From Mesotoga sp. UBA6090 (GTDB lineage Bacteria; Thermotogota; Thermotogae; Petrotogales; Kosmotogaceae): DNA of 50,103 bases. The notes beneath the pieces were generated by a model. That model worked only from the letters and a program-made list of their open reading frames with translations. It had not been told where the DNA came from and searched no databases. The stretch is taken from assembly GCF_002435945.1 (NCBI RefSeq), contig NZ_DIXC01000061.1:1-50103 (forward strand), in the 5' to 3' direction. The first letter of the stretch is position 1; each line of letters opens with the position of its first letter. Positions 1-8,377 of the stretch are shown one piece after another. Made by a program: the position numbers and the translations under genes.

Positions 1-11
1 ATTTCATGCTG

Positions 12-1457
12 TCAAAGTTGAGTCTTAACGGTATTCCTGCCCATCGCCGCACAGCCGTAGAGATTTGTTCCACCAATAGAGTGCCCTATCACAAAGAAGT
101 TCTTTAGAGTCTTCAGGGTCATCGGTTTGTTAAGAAACCCTTTTAGGGTATCTCTAAATCGGAAGTCCTCCTTACTTCCATATCCTCGAGCGTTCGACGT
201 GAATCTCTGTGTGCTAACAGGTGTTGCCACATCGGTCACTTCAATGCTCTTATACCTGGGATAAATCCTTCAATTGCCTCGATTGTTCTGCTGGCGATCT
301 TCTCTTTCTCTTCCTCATATTTCTTTTGATCCTTCGAAAGCTCTTCCCAGTAAGAATAGTAGGTATCATACATCACTTTCAGACTGGTCTTCCCTTCCGG
401 CGACAATTTCTTGTCGTAGCTGTAGTTAATAACGTTGACTATAGAGCAGTTATCAGCTGCAATCTCAGTTGGTTCATCTAGAAAGAGGGACATTGCATTC
501 GGCAAGAGTGACAGGTCCATGTTAATGCCAAAAGATACATGCAGAGCCATCATCATTCTGTCTACGGGCTTTGAATACTTTGAATACATTGAGCGTAGAC
601 GATCGATGAGGTGTCTGTCATCTATAGGTTTCTTGAATGTATCGTAGCCATAAGCGTCTGAACTACATAGTCAGCGGAGATCTCCTAACCATTTTCATGC
701 CTCACTCCGACAGCCCTTCCACTATCTTTCATGACTTTCTCCACAGCTGTTTTGGAAAGAATCTCGCCTCCAAGTGATTTATATCTGTCCAAAACCGAGT
801 TAATAAATTCAGCCGACCCCCCGCGAGGTATCTGCGATATTTTTTCCCGCCGATCCGGCCATCTCCCCAGATTTAGGGTGAGTGGAATGCTTGCCCATCC
901 ATATTGGATTACCGGAAAGAATGCTCTCGAGGTTGGACTCTTGAACCTCTGTGCGAATGAAATCATGGAGTATTTCGAGACCTTTCTGTTCTTTATCAAT
1001 GTGAAGAGATTCCTCAACCAGTCTCTAAATCCCCAGAAGCCTACCTCCATCAGGTCAATGTTCGAAAGCCTGCGTATCGCATTTATGCAATCTTCTATAA
1101 GCATAGAGTCTTCAGGGGGAGATTCTCTTCATTTCATTTTCATGCTTTTCAAGATCACAAAATACTGTGAATTCATTGCCTCCTGGTTTATCGCCTTCAC
1201 CAGTTCCTCGGGAAAGTAGACATCCGAAGGCATCGCTCCCATGTCCTTCCACATATTGTAAAGTGGAGTGCCTGGCTTAAGCCATGCAAGACGACGAATA
1301 CAGCCATCGAAACATATCCGCCTCTATCCCATGAGGTGCATAGACCTCCAGGGCTGCTTGACTTTTCAAGTATTACCGGGTCGAATCCCTTCATTCTGGC
1401 AAAACACCCAGCGGCCAGTCCAACGATCCCGCCGCCGTTAATCAAAACTCTTGCCAT
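12..1457 (-). pseudogene. Broken phytoene-desaturase-like FAD-dependent oxidoreductase
   Basis: Four reading-frame pieces in the same order as one protein of about 480 residues, the usual size for the phytoene dehydrogenase / carotenoid isomerase-like amine oxidase family. The N-terminal piece (1197-1457) has the dinucleotide-binding start GGGIVGLAAGCFARMKG followed by ILEKSSSPGGLC. The middle pieces (685-1104 and 236-589) continue the fold, and the last piece (12-239) carries the C-terminal FAD-contact region (VIGHSIGGTNLYGCAAMGRN). Frames change near 250 and near 665, at least twice between 1100 and 1310, and there is an in-frame TAG just upstream of the GEISADYVV-like stretch (about 682-684). 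Across the junctions the family-like text resumes in another frame (for example KPGTPLYNMWKDMGAMPSDV around 1230-1290). With so many lesions this is a decayed gene rather than one sequencing error. The wild-type substrate is unknown; no carotenoid genes are nearby. Confidence 0.8.
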
Positions 1458-1674
1458 CCTTGCCTCCTCAAACCCTTCATGAAAACAGTTGGAAGCGTCA
1501 CTTCTGAGTGTAATGGAGAGTAGATGAAAGAATAGGTACTAACAATCCAGTTCTATCACTCCTGAGGGTGTCCATTAATTCAACTAGCTTGCGACTACAG
1601 TCTTTGGTCTGCATCCAAAAAATGATGGTTCGATTTGAGGTAGAATTGGAGTATTCGAGGAGGTGTATGCTTTC

Positions 1675-2109
1675 ATGAGGTTTATCTGTCTTGCTTTGGT
1701 ACTTGTTATTTCAGTATCTGCCATTGGAATTGGTTTCGGTGTCGGAGTTAAGATTCACGGTCATTTTGAACCCTTTGCTGCGGTGAACTTCGATACTTGG
1801 CTTCTCGGATTTCAGGTGAAGACGGGAGTCATCTTCGACAAGGATTCGATCGTGTTGGTGCCGGGACTTTATCTATACAAAGACCTTGCCTCATGGAGAG
1901 TTCACGGTGGGGCCGAAATCCTTTTTCACCTTGGTGAAATGGAAGGCCTCCTTCTTGCACGCGCAGGTGCAAGCTACGGATTTTCCACTGATTTCGGAAG
2001 GCTTCTTATCGGTGCAGAACTGGGGTTTCCCGTTAATTTGCCTGGGGAGTTTTTTGTCGATACTAGCCTGAAGATAGTTCCCACATTTCTTGTACAGCTT
2101 CAGTTCTAA
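1675..2109 (+). CDS. Small exported protein, predicted beta-barrel-like
   Basis: A protein of about 144 residues that I do not recognise by family. The N-terminus MRFICLALVLVISVSA is a typical signal peptide. The rest alternates glycine-rich and aromatic stretches (GIGFGVGVKIHGHFEPFAAV, GASYGFSTDFGRLLIGAELGFP) and ends in a phenylalanine (VQLQF), which is how outer-membrane beta-strand proteins often end. A small outer-envelope (toga) barrel is therefore plausible but only inferred. I chose ATG 1675 because AGGAGG lies at 1658-1663, 11 bases upstream; an in-frame GTG at 1663 would overlap that site. It stands alone on the plus strand and converges with the lipoprotein gene ending at 2162. Confidence 0.6.
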   Translation: MRFICLALVLVISVSAIGIGFGVGVKIHGHFEPFAAVNFDTWLLGFQVKTGVIFDKDSIVLVPGLYLYKDLASWRVHGGAEILFHLGEMEGLLLARAGASYGFSTDFGRLLIGAELGFPVNLPGEFFVDTSLKIVPTFLVQLQF

Positions 2110-2161
2110 AAGATTCTTTTAATCTGCCAAAAATACTTCTTTTGAGAATTGTCTTGTCCTC

Positions 2162-2662
2162 TCAATTCATCTTTGCCACTTGATATTCCCCGAGCTTCGT
2201 AGGAGTCCAGGGAACGAGATACATTTCCAAATCATCTATGCTGTGCCACCTTATCTCGACTCCCTCGATCTTCTCGGGAATTATTCCTTTATCGAAATCA
2301 TAAATGAATAAAGCCTGAAGCTTCACATTTCGCTTTTCGATCGATATCTTGCCTTCCCGGTCATAGGTAACAAAGTCAAAATACATAAAGCCGTCTTCGT
2401 CTCTGTCGAGCTGAAGTATTAGCATCTTTCCAAGTCTGCCTTCATCTGTCAGGTATATGAGAATGTCCCCATCTAGGAGCATTCGCTTCTCATTTCTTGA
2501 TATATTGATCTTATCTGTTGTCAGATTTTGACCGAAGCTCTCTATATCCAGATAAGTGGCCGAGTGGAAAAGATTTCTGTACGTTTCAACAGCTGGATTT
2601 CTCGAAAGACAAGAGATTGCCAGCACAGTTACCAAAATGGCGGTTGCTAAAGATCTCTTCAA
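2162..2662 (-). CDS. Predicted lipoprotein of unknown function
   Basis: A protein of about 166 residues with a lipoprotein signal: KR at the N-terminus, a hydrophobic stretch and the lipobox LAISC at about residues 14-18, so the mature protein should be anchored to a membrane by its cysteine. The rest is soluble and mixed (acidic patches such as LDRDEDGF, then WHSIDDLEMYLVPWTPTKLGEY) and I recognise no family. The start is probably TTG 2662, which has GAGGTG six bases upstream; an in-frame GTG at 2671 overlaps that ribosome binding site. It follows the truncated beta-barrel gene by about 20 bases and may once have been co-transcribed with it. Confidence 0.6.
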   Translation of the reverse strand: MKRSLATAILVTVLAISCLSRNPAVETYRNLFHSATYLDIESFGQNLTTDKINISRNEKRMLLDGDILIYLTDEGRLGKMLILQLDRDEDGFMYFDFVTYDREGKISIEKRNVKLQALFIYDFDKGIIPEKIEGVEIRWHSIDDLEMYLVPWTPTKLGEYQVAKMN

Positions 2663-2682
2663 TCTAGACACCTCTTCAGCTT

Positions 2683-3087
2683 TTAGAATCTGTATCCTAT
2701 CTTGAAGTCAAAGATCTTCCCGACAGTCTCATTGAAGTTCTGAAGTACGGCATCTGCGTTCAATTCAGTGTAGTAATTCGGACTGAAGTTCATTCCCACT
2801 CCCTGTCTGATTGGTGAGAAGCCGAGTTTCACCTGTTCCCCAAAGGCGAGAGTATGGCCGATGTCTCCTCTAAAGTAAAAAGCACCTAGATTAAGTCTCA
2901 GCCCAATGTAGCCATACCACGCTATTCCCGGAATAATGAAGGTTGGTTTCACTCCAGTGTCCTCTGAAAGAGTAAACATGAGAAATGGAGTTGCTACTCC
3001 TACCGAAAGCGGACCAAAATCGTATCGTAAATCTAAACCGAGTACATCTATTCCAACGAAACCGGAGAGCAGAGGTTTGCAGCCCAG
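2683..3087 (-). pseudogene. 3' remnant of a beta-barrel envelope protein gene
   Basis: From about 3087 to 2683 an open frame encodes about 130 residues that look like the C-terminal half of an outer-membrane barrel: alternating strands (FVGIDVLGLDLRYDFGPLSV, GYIGLRLNLGAFYFRGDI), an NYYTEL segment, and the final strand IFDFKIGYRF ending in phenylalanine. The frame is closed upstream by a stop at 3088-3090. No signal peptide or ribosome binding site lies in front; the first in-frame ATG (2979) would start mid-domain. The missing 5' half has been replaced by the remains of an unrelated plus-strand gene, so this is a truncated gene. A short translated product from the internal ATG cannot be excluded but would lack export information. 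Confidence 0.6.
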
Positions 3088-3090
3088 TCA

Positions 3091-3427
3091 GCCTTATATA
3101 TCGTTTACCAAACTCAGAGCTATTCAGAGTGAAGAGTGTTTCGATTCCGGTCATTGATCTTGATGAAAGACTTGCTATAACCGACGGGCATACAAGAGCC
3201 GTTGCGGCAATCATCGAAGGTCAGGATTCAGTGCTCGTCTAGATAACAGATGAGAAGCAGGACCTTGAGCTAAATAAGGAATGTATGAATTGGTGCCTAG
3301 AGTAAAAGATTTTCAACCTTATGACTTTGTTTGCAGAATAATTCTCCACGAGGATTACAGAATGCTCTGGTACGAAAGATGCGAACGTCTTCACAAAGAG
3401 TTGAAGTCGATGCGAAGTAGTACGTAG
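3091..3427 (+). pseudogene. Decayed ParB/Srx-like gene, 3' part
   Basis: The plus strand reads NSELFRVKSVSIPVIDLDER, then LAITDGHTRAVAAIIEGQDS, then an in-frame TAG at 3240-3242. After the stop the same frame continues ITDEKQDLELNKECMNWCLE, then a TAA near 3303. In another frame the family C-terminus follows (LHEDYRMLWYERCERLHKEL) and stops at 3427. The DGHTR-A motif is typical of ParB-like (ParB/sulfiredoxin fold) proteins, here a small stand-alone family seen in Firmicutes and Thermotogae as I recall it. Two in-frame stops, one frameshift and a missing 5' half mark it as dead. It is head-to-head with the truncated barrel gene. Confidence 0.6.
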
Positions 3428-3475
3428 TGAATATCCTCCAGGCCGATTAGTTTAGTTTTATCGCTGGGTCTGTTT

Positions 3476-4657
3476 CTATGTCTTGCTCGTAGTATGCTCA
3501 TACACTGGTTTTCGATGGCTAAGCGTGCTTATAACAAAGAACACGATTGCAGCCGCAAAGCCTCCTGCGACAAGAACAAATGCCAGATTGTAGCCGCTCA
3601 TGGCTATCAAAGAACCTATAAGACTTAAGGCAAGTGATTGAGAGAGCACCATTACTATGTTATTTAGGCCGAAGATCTTTCCCTGATTTGCAAGGGAAAC
3701 CGTATCTGAGACTATTGTCACGTTTAGGGCGAGAACGATTCCCAAAGCAAAGCTAAAGAGAATCAACACGATCAGCATCAGAAGTGGGCCTAGATTTAAG
3801 AATCCAGAGTAGAAGACACTTACGAACAAGAAAACGCAGGCTAGGATCGAAAGAGCTGTAATGTGCAGCCTTTTCTGTCCTAGCATTTTGCTCAGAGTGC
3901 CAGTCATAAGAGAAGTCACGCCACTCACAAGAGTTGATATTCCCATTATCGACGATGCAGTGCCAAGAGACACACCAATATCACTGCTGATGAAAGAGGT
4001 CAAGTAAGGAAGTATCCCACCCATGGAAAACCATAAGCCAAACTGAGAGATCATCACAAAGACTATCTTTCTGTCAATTTTGAATCTCAAGTCTTCTTCT
4101 CTAATACCTACAGCGGCATCGCCTACTTGAGAACCAGAACGAAAGAAGAAAATCGGAATGACTAGGACAGCTGCGGCGATCGAGAAAATCACAAATGCGG
4201 TCTCTTCGCTTCTTGAAAGGGCGACTCCAATGAACAGGGAACAGAGAAAGGTCGCAATGTTCATAACACCCATCATAAATCCATAGTTTCTGTCCTTTCT
4301 GCCGGGCTTGCTTACGTTGCTGACAAGGGCAGAGTATGGAGTAAGAAGACTGAATATCGACATGGTGAAAACAACGGCCGCAATGCCCAACAAGATTTCA
4401 TTGCCTGTACTAAGCATGAACATGCTGGCAATTGCGATGATGAAGAGACCTTTAATGAAGAACAAATATTTCCTGCTTCGGTCACCAAGATAGCCGATCA
4501 GCATTCCAGTGAAGATCGTTATAATCATTCCGGATGAAACGAGGTTGCCAGCCAGAGCAGTTGAGTGAAACTTGCCATTGAGATACGGTATCAGAACGAA
4601 ATTGAAGATTCCGTAGATGATCCCCACAGAGGCACTTCCAGACAATAGCTTAATCAT
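3476..4657 (-). CDS. Major facilitator superfamily transporter
   Basis: A 393-residue integral membrane protein with about 12 hydrophobic segments, split 6+6 by a charged loop near residues 175-195 (GSQVGDAAVGIREEDLRFKI). The MFS motif A is present in the loop between segments 2 and 3 (GYLGDRSRK, residues 55-63). Its substrate cannot be read from sequence. It is the last gene of the 12-gene operon; its ATG lies in an ATGATTAA overlap of 8 bases with the end of the ADP-ribosylglycohydrolase gene, so translation is probably coupled. Sharing an operon with a PfkB kinase and an ADP-ribosylglycohydrolase recalls E. coli YegT, a predicted nucleoside carrier, but I see no specific YegT motif. It could import a second form of the operon's substrate or export an intermediate. 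Confidence 0.85.
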   Translation of the reverse strand: MIKLLSGSASVGIIYGIFNFVLIPYLNGKFHSTALAGNLVSSGMIITIFTGMLIGYLGDRSRKYLFFIKGLFIIAIASMFMLSTGNEILLGIAAVVFTMSIFSLLTPYSALVSNVSKPGRKDRNYGFMMGVMNIATFLCSLFIGVALSRSEETAFVIFSIAAAVLVIPIFFFRSGSQVGDAAVGIREEDLRFKIDRKIVFVMISQFGLWFSMGGILPYLTSFISSDIGVSLGTASSIMGISTLVSGVTSLMTGTLSKMLGQKRLHITALSILACVFLFVSVFYSGFLNLGPLLMLIVLILFSFALGIVLALNVTIVSDTVSLANQGKIFGLNNIVMVLSQSLALSLIGSLIAMSGYNLAFVLVAGGFAAAIVFFVISTLSHRKPVYEHTTSKT

Positions 4658-5630
4658 CTATATCACTAGTCTCCTCTACGTATCTCACATACTTCTCCAG
4701 ATCAAGACTTTCGTTTGCCTTCAATACTCTCTGAGTTATGAAGTGAGGGATATTGTTAGTTTCGCCCTGGAGAGAAGACAGTGCGCCTGCTATTGCTGCA
4801 ATGGTATCGGTGTCCCCGCCGATCGAGGCACCCATTCTTATTGCTTGCCACACATCATCTCTGCAGAAAAGGCCGATGGCAATCGCTGCAACTGCTACGT
4901 CTACAGCCTCCATAGTCGTGCCATACAGATAGTAGATTCTGTCGAGAAAATGGTCAGGCAATTCGCCGCCGATGTGATCTCTGATCACAGATAGTCTTTC
5001 CCCGACTGAAGGTCCCACGAATTCGGCGCAGGAGAGTCTTTCAGACAATCTCGAGCCTCTGATAGCAGCCTCGATAATCCCGTTGGGACCCAGCCCATTT
5101 GCTGCATAGTAGTAGGCGAATCCGACTGCCAGGGAAGCTTCAAGAGCAAGATTCGTGTTATGAGTAGGGACCGTGCAATCTCTTATTACTTCAATTAGAT
5201 GTTTTTCACTTTTGTTGAGGCTGCATAAGACTGGAGCAAGCACTCTCATTGGAGCCCCGCTGGTAGTGCCTAAACTCTCGAAGTCCTCTTTGTTCTTGAA
5301 GGCTTCGATAGCTCTCTTAGTACTTGGCCCTATGTAGCCCTTTCCTACAGGGTCACACTCGTCGGCCCATCTACAAAGAGCTTCCTTGACCGTTTCCTGT
5401 GAGAAGTTTCTTTTCTTACTGTAGAGCTTTATCAAATAAAGCACCTGCTCCGTATCGTCTGTTATCTGGCCTCTTACAAGGTTTCTGTGGATGAGCGATT
5501 GGTTTGGTTCCAGCAGATCACTTACGAACCTGAATCTGCTAGAGATTTGCCGGCGGGTCATGAATTCCGTTACCATTCCCATCGCATCGCCAACTGCGAA
5601 TGCTTCAAGTGCCCTGAAAATCCTGTTCAT
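4650..5630 (-). CDS. ADP-ribosylglycohydrolase family protein
   Basis: A 326-residue cytoplasmic protein of the DraG/ARH fold, normal family length. The metal-site motifs are intact: GDAMG at residues 14-18, TDDTE at 57-61 and GGDTDT at 271-276, which bind the two magnesium ions of the active site. The family removes ADP-ribose or related N- and O-glycosidic ribosyl groups; several members sit in catabolic operons and probably act on small molecules rather than proteins. Here it overlaps the kinase-like gene upstream by ATGA (5627-5630) and the MFS gene downstream by 8 bases. With a PfkB kinase and a transporter in the same operon, hydrolysis of a ribosylated or nucleoside-like substrate is a reasonable inference; the true substrate is unknown. 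Confidence 0.85.
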   Translation of the reverse strand: MNRIFRALEAFAVGDAMGMVTEFMTRRQISSRFRFVSDLLEPNQSLIHRNLVRGQITDDTEQVLYLIKLYSKKRNFSQETVKEALCRWADECDPVGKGYIGPSTKRAIEAFKNKEDFESLGTTSGAPMRVLAPVLCSLNKSEKHLIEVIRDCTVPTHNTNLALEASLAVGFAYYYAANGLGPNGIIEAAIRGSRLSERLSCAEFVGPSVGERLSVIRDHIGGELPDHFLDRIYYLYGTTMEAVDVAVAAIAIGLFCRDDVWQAIRMGASIGGDTDTIAAIAGALSSLQGETNNIPHFITQRVLKANESLDLEKYVRYVEETSDIDD

Positions 5631-6598
5631 TTTGTATCACGTCTTTCTACACAAAGTCCAGCCCGTTCATTTGTTTTTACTTCGATTCCCTTGAACGCTG
5701 AAAGATCCACCCTTGGATTCCCATCGATCACGCAGAAAGCTTTGAAGCCGGATAACCTCACTGTATCCTTGTTAGCTAGGATGAACTGTTTGAGCTCCGC
5801 AGTAACCGTTTCACCCTGTTCAACCATAGTTATTATCGGTCTGGAAGAGACAATCATTGCCGAGCTACAGCTCGAGTAAGGCAGCCAGCAAAGGAGGCCG
5901 CTTACTGCCTTATAGGCAAACAATCCCTTAGTGTCTTTGGAAAATGGAGAGATAATGATTTGTGATGTACGAAAATGAGGCGAAACCTCCTCTCCGTTGA
6001 TCTCCAATCTGCTTGCGGCTGAAGCAATTGATGTGGGTTCTCGAGGCGTTCTCTTGTTTCTGTAGAAGAAGTCTGAGGCATCGATAGTGCAGGCCTCTCC
6101 TTCTACTGTCGAAATGAGAGTTTCGGAAATGACAACATCGTTGAATGCCGAACTTATGTATTCCTCTTCGAATACGTCTAGTCCAGTTACCCATTTTGGC
6201 CTTATATTCAGGAAGTCAAAGTCAAGTATATCCGTGACTGATCTGAAGGCAATTAGTGGTCCGCAATTGGCTGTTCCTAAAGCCACACCCGCAACTGGCG
6301 CAAGCCTTCCAGTCTGACGCATGCCGGCGACAACATCTGATGCAGTTCCATCTCCTCCGATCGATATCACCAGATTCATTTCCGAAAGGGCTTTCCCGGC
6401 GTTTACGGTATCTCTGTAGTCATTGTGTATTCGTTCTGACCCGGTTACTTCCAGATCGAAATACTCCCTTAGGTGAAGATGGCTAGATTCGGTGCAGTAC
6501 AGATGCAATCCTTCAAGCTTCGCTGCGAGAGCCTTCGTGAGATCAACGTCTTTCTCTAGCTTGCCAGAGTTTGGATTGTAAACTAATCCTATTCTCAT
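5627..6598 (-). CDS. ATP-NAD-kinase-like (GGDGT) protein
   Basis: A 323-residue cytoplasmic protein of the NAD kinase / diacylglycerol kinase superfamily. It begins MRIGLVYNPNSGK and has the nucleotide-binding signature GGDGTASDVV at residues 81-90 and the conserved GVALGTANCGP stretch near residue 125, as in the COG3199-type 'ATP-NAD kinase family' proteins. These are distinct from housekeeping NadK and their phosphoacceptor is poorly known. RBS AGGGGTAAT precedes ATG 6598. It follows the SorC regulator gene by one base and overlaps the ADP-ribosylglycohydrolase gene by four. The residues around GGDGT look intact, so activity is likely; whether it phosphorylates NAD, a lipid or a pathway intermediate is open. 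Confidence 0.75.
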   Translation of the reverse strand: MRIGLVYNPNSGKLEKDVDLTKALAAKLEGLHLYCTESSHLHLREYFDLEVTGSERIHNDYRDTVNAGKALSEMNLVISIGGDGTASDVVAGMRQTGRLAPVAGVALGTANCGPLIAFRSVTDILDFDFLNIRPKWVTGLDVFEEEYISSAFNDVVISETLISTVEGEACTIDASDFFYRNKRTPREPTSIASAASRLEINGEEVSPHFRTSQIIISPFSKDTKGLFAYKAVSGLLCWLPYSSCSSAMIVSSRPIITMVEQGETVTAELKQFILANKDTVRLSGFKAFCVIDGNPRVDLSAFKGIEVKTNERAGLCVERRDTK

Positions 6599-6599
6599 A

Positions 6600-7547
6600 T
6601 TACCCCTGCATTCGGAGTATTTGAAGAGCCGTACTCCTGTCCGTTACGATTGAATTGATGTATCCGGCTTTTATTGAAGCATGTATTGCCTGAGCCTTCT
6701 CCTTGCCACCTGCAATCCCAATAACCTCGGGTACTTCCTTCAGCTCCTCAAGAGATATCCCCAGAATATTCTCATTTCCGGAAACGCAAGGCTCTCCGTC
6801 CGCGTTGAAAAATCTCGCCGCTATGTCGCCAACCGCCGCGTGTTTCATAAGGTTGGCAAGGAACTCCTTATCGTATATGTTCTTGAAGGCGTTGGACAGA
6901 GATATGGGTTCCCCTATCCCAACAATGGCCAGATCCAACCTCTTCCACATCTCCGACATGAATCTTATAGAACTGTCTTCGAGCATCATGTTTAGAGTCT
7001 TCGCGTTTTCTATGAAGGCTGGAGCGAAGAGATAGTAACGGTTACTGTGAAAGGAATTCGCAATCTTCTCAACAATTGAATTCATTTGATACTCGTGACG
7101 CAACTGGCCGACACCGCCGATTAGAGGTATGAATGTTGTGTTTGGAAGCTCTCCGTTGAACAGGACTCTTTCAACTGTCTCGTACAGCGTTCGGCCCCAT
7201 GAGATACCTACTAGCTCTCCGTCTTTCACGTATTCCGGAAGAAATTTCGCAGCAGACATCGCAATTGAAGTGATGGTTTCTCCATCCGCTGCTTCGTCTG
7301 CAACGATGGCGTTCTTTAGTCCGAATCTCTCTTTCATCTCTATTGAAATCTCTTCGAGATTCTCCACTTTTCCCGAATCAATCTCTATCCTGACGACTCC
7401 CTCGCTCTTGGCTTTTGTGAGCAACCTGCTGACCTGGGGCCTGGATATTCCAACTAATCTGGCAATTTCGCTCTGTGTCTTGTCTTCAAGATAGTAGAGT
7501 TTGCACACTTTCATCATTGTATCTCTATCGGCCATTAGCCCTTTCAT
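6600..7547 (-). CDS. SorC-family sugar-responsive transcriptional regulator
   Basis: A 315-residue regulator. The N-terminal helix-turn-helix lies at about residues 20-46 (DKTQSEIARLVGISRPQVSR), followed by the SorC/CggR-type effector-binding domain (from residue 60) with SWGRTLYETV and the C-terminal GIAGGKEKAQAIHASIKAG and NSIVTD motifs. Such proteins bind a phosphorylated sugar and release an operator. The start ATG overlaps the stop of the PfkB gene (ATGA, 7544-7547); an internal ATG at 7535 is also possible. Lying in the middle of the operon it probably autoregulates it, and the near-palindrome at 15468-15486 is the best candidate site. The ligand may be the product of the PfkB kinase. 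Confidence 0.85.
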   Translation of the reverse strand: MKGLMADRDTMMKVCKLYYLEDKTQSEIARLVGISRPQVSRLLTKAKSEGVVRIEIDSGKVENLEEISIEMKERFGLKNAIVADEAADGETITSIAMSAAKFLPEYVKDGELVGISWGRTLYETVERVLFNGELPNTTFIPLIGGVGQLRHEYQMNSIVEKIANSFHSNRYYLFAPAFIENAKTLNMMLEDSSIRFMSEMWKRLDLAIVGIGEPISLSNAFKNIYDKEFLANLMKHAAVGDIAARFFNADGEPCVSGNENILGISLEELKEVPEVIGIAGGKEKAQAIHASIKAGYINSIVTDRSTALQILRMQG

Positions 7548-8377
7548 CCTAGATCTTTCCTCCCTTCCACGAGGTTGGGTCCAAAAACAGAAATCGCTTC
7601 TGCCGCCTTTTTGTGGCCGTGGTAGATGCTCTGGACTGGATCACCGCACTTCGTGAACTTCTCAATGAATCCTGCGGCAAAAGCGTCACCGGCTCCCGTA
7701 GTATCCAAGATTTCTTCAGCGATTCCTTCAACCTCGAAGTAGCGGCGGTTCTTGTTTCTGTCTATCCAGATCGTTGAAGCGGATCCTCTGGTTATTACAA
7801 TATTCGAAGAGATCTCACTGATCCTTGTCTGAAGGTTCTCTGCTTCACCTTCAGACAAGATGGTGAAATCCGATAAACAAGCTACCTCAACAACGGTATC
7901 GACTCCAAAATACAGACCACAACCACCAGGTACATAGACCTTCAGAGATTCACCTGTCTTTCGGAATGCATCGAGCGCCACTTCTTTGAAACTATCCGCC
8001 ACGCAAATCGCATTGTATCTCTTGTCGTCGATCACACCTCGAAATAGTGCATTACCCCCGAGTGATATGATTCTTCTCTCTCCTCTAGAATCTAGCATAA
8101 CTATTGTTTCAGCACCAGCCCCATTCTCTACAGCGTAGCTAAGATTCATGCTTGACAAAGAGAGTCTCTTTAGAATCCACTCCGAAGCTAAATCATTTCC
8201 CGTTCCAAAGTAGAAATCCGTTTCAGCGCAACGCGAGAGATTCAAAGCTATGTTTGCTCCAGAGCCTCCGATGAAATCATGTGTGCTTCTTGTAAATACC
8301 ATAGAATCTCTTTCTGGAAATGAATCGAGAATCAAGTACTTGTCGATCGAGGCGGCTCCGATAACAGCGATTCTCAT
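7544..8377 (-). CDS. PfkB-family carbohydrate or nucleoside kinase
   Basis: A 277-residue cytoplasmic kinase of the ribokinase/PfkB family. It starts MRIAVIGAASIDKYL and has the first PfkB signature GGSGANIA at residues 37-44 and the second, DTTGAGDAFAAGF, at 225-237 with the catalytic aspartate at 231. Slightly shorter than typical ribokinase (about 300). ATG 8377 overlaps the stop of the upstream permease gene by four bases; a longer in-frame reading to 8485 runs back through the permease gene and is not the real start. In this operon it likely phosphorylates the imported sugar or the sugar released by the hydrolase, giving a substrate for the aldolase, but specificity cannot be read from the motifs. 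Confidence 0.9.
   Translation of the reverse strand: MRIAVIGAASIDKYLILDSFPERDSMVFTRSTHDFIGGSGANIALNLSRCAETDFYFGTGNDLASEWILKRLSLSSMNLSYAVENGAGAETIVMLDSRGERRIISLGGNALFRGVIDDKRYNAICVADSFKEVALDAFRKTGESLKVYVPGGCGLYFGVDTVVEVACLSDFTILSEGEAENLQTRISEISSNIVITRGSASTIWIDRNKNRRYFEVEGIAEEILDTTGAGDAFAAGFIEKFTKCGDPVQSIYHGHKKAAEAISVFGPNLVEGRKDLG

Noticed and set aside
731..1219. 162-residue plus-strand open frame
   Set aside because: Antisense to the broken oxidoreductase, whose family text is clear on the minus strand.
2110..2161. Terminator between the convergent genes at 2109 and 2162
   Set aside because: AAAAGATTCTTTT is A/T only and too weak for a supported hairpin.
2891..3214. 107-residue minus-strand open frame
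   Set aside because: Out of frame with the barrel remnant and antisense to the ParB-like remnant; low-complexity shadow text.
5627..6598. Calling the GGDGT protein the housekeeping NAD kinase
   Set aside because: The text fits the COG3199-like group rather than NadK and it lies in a catabolic operon, so only the broader family name is used.
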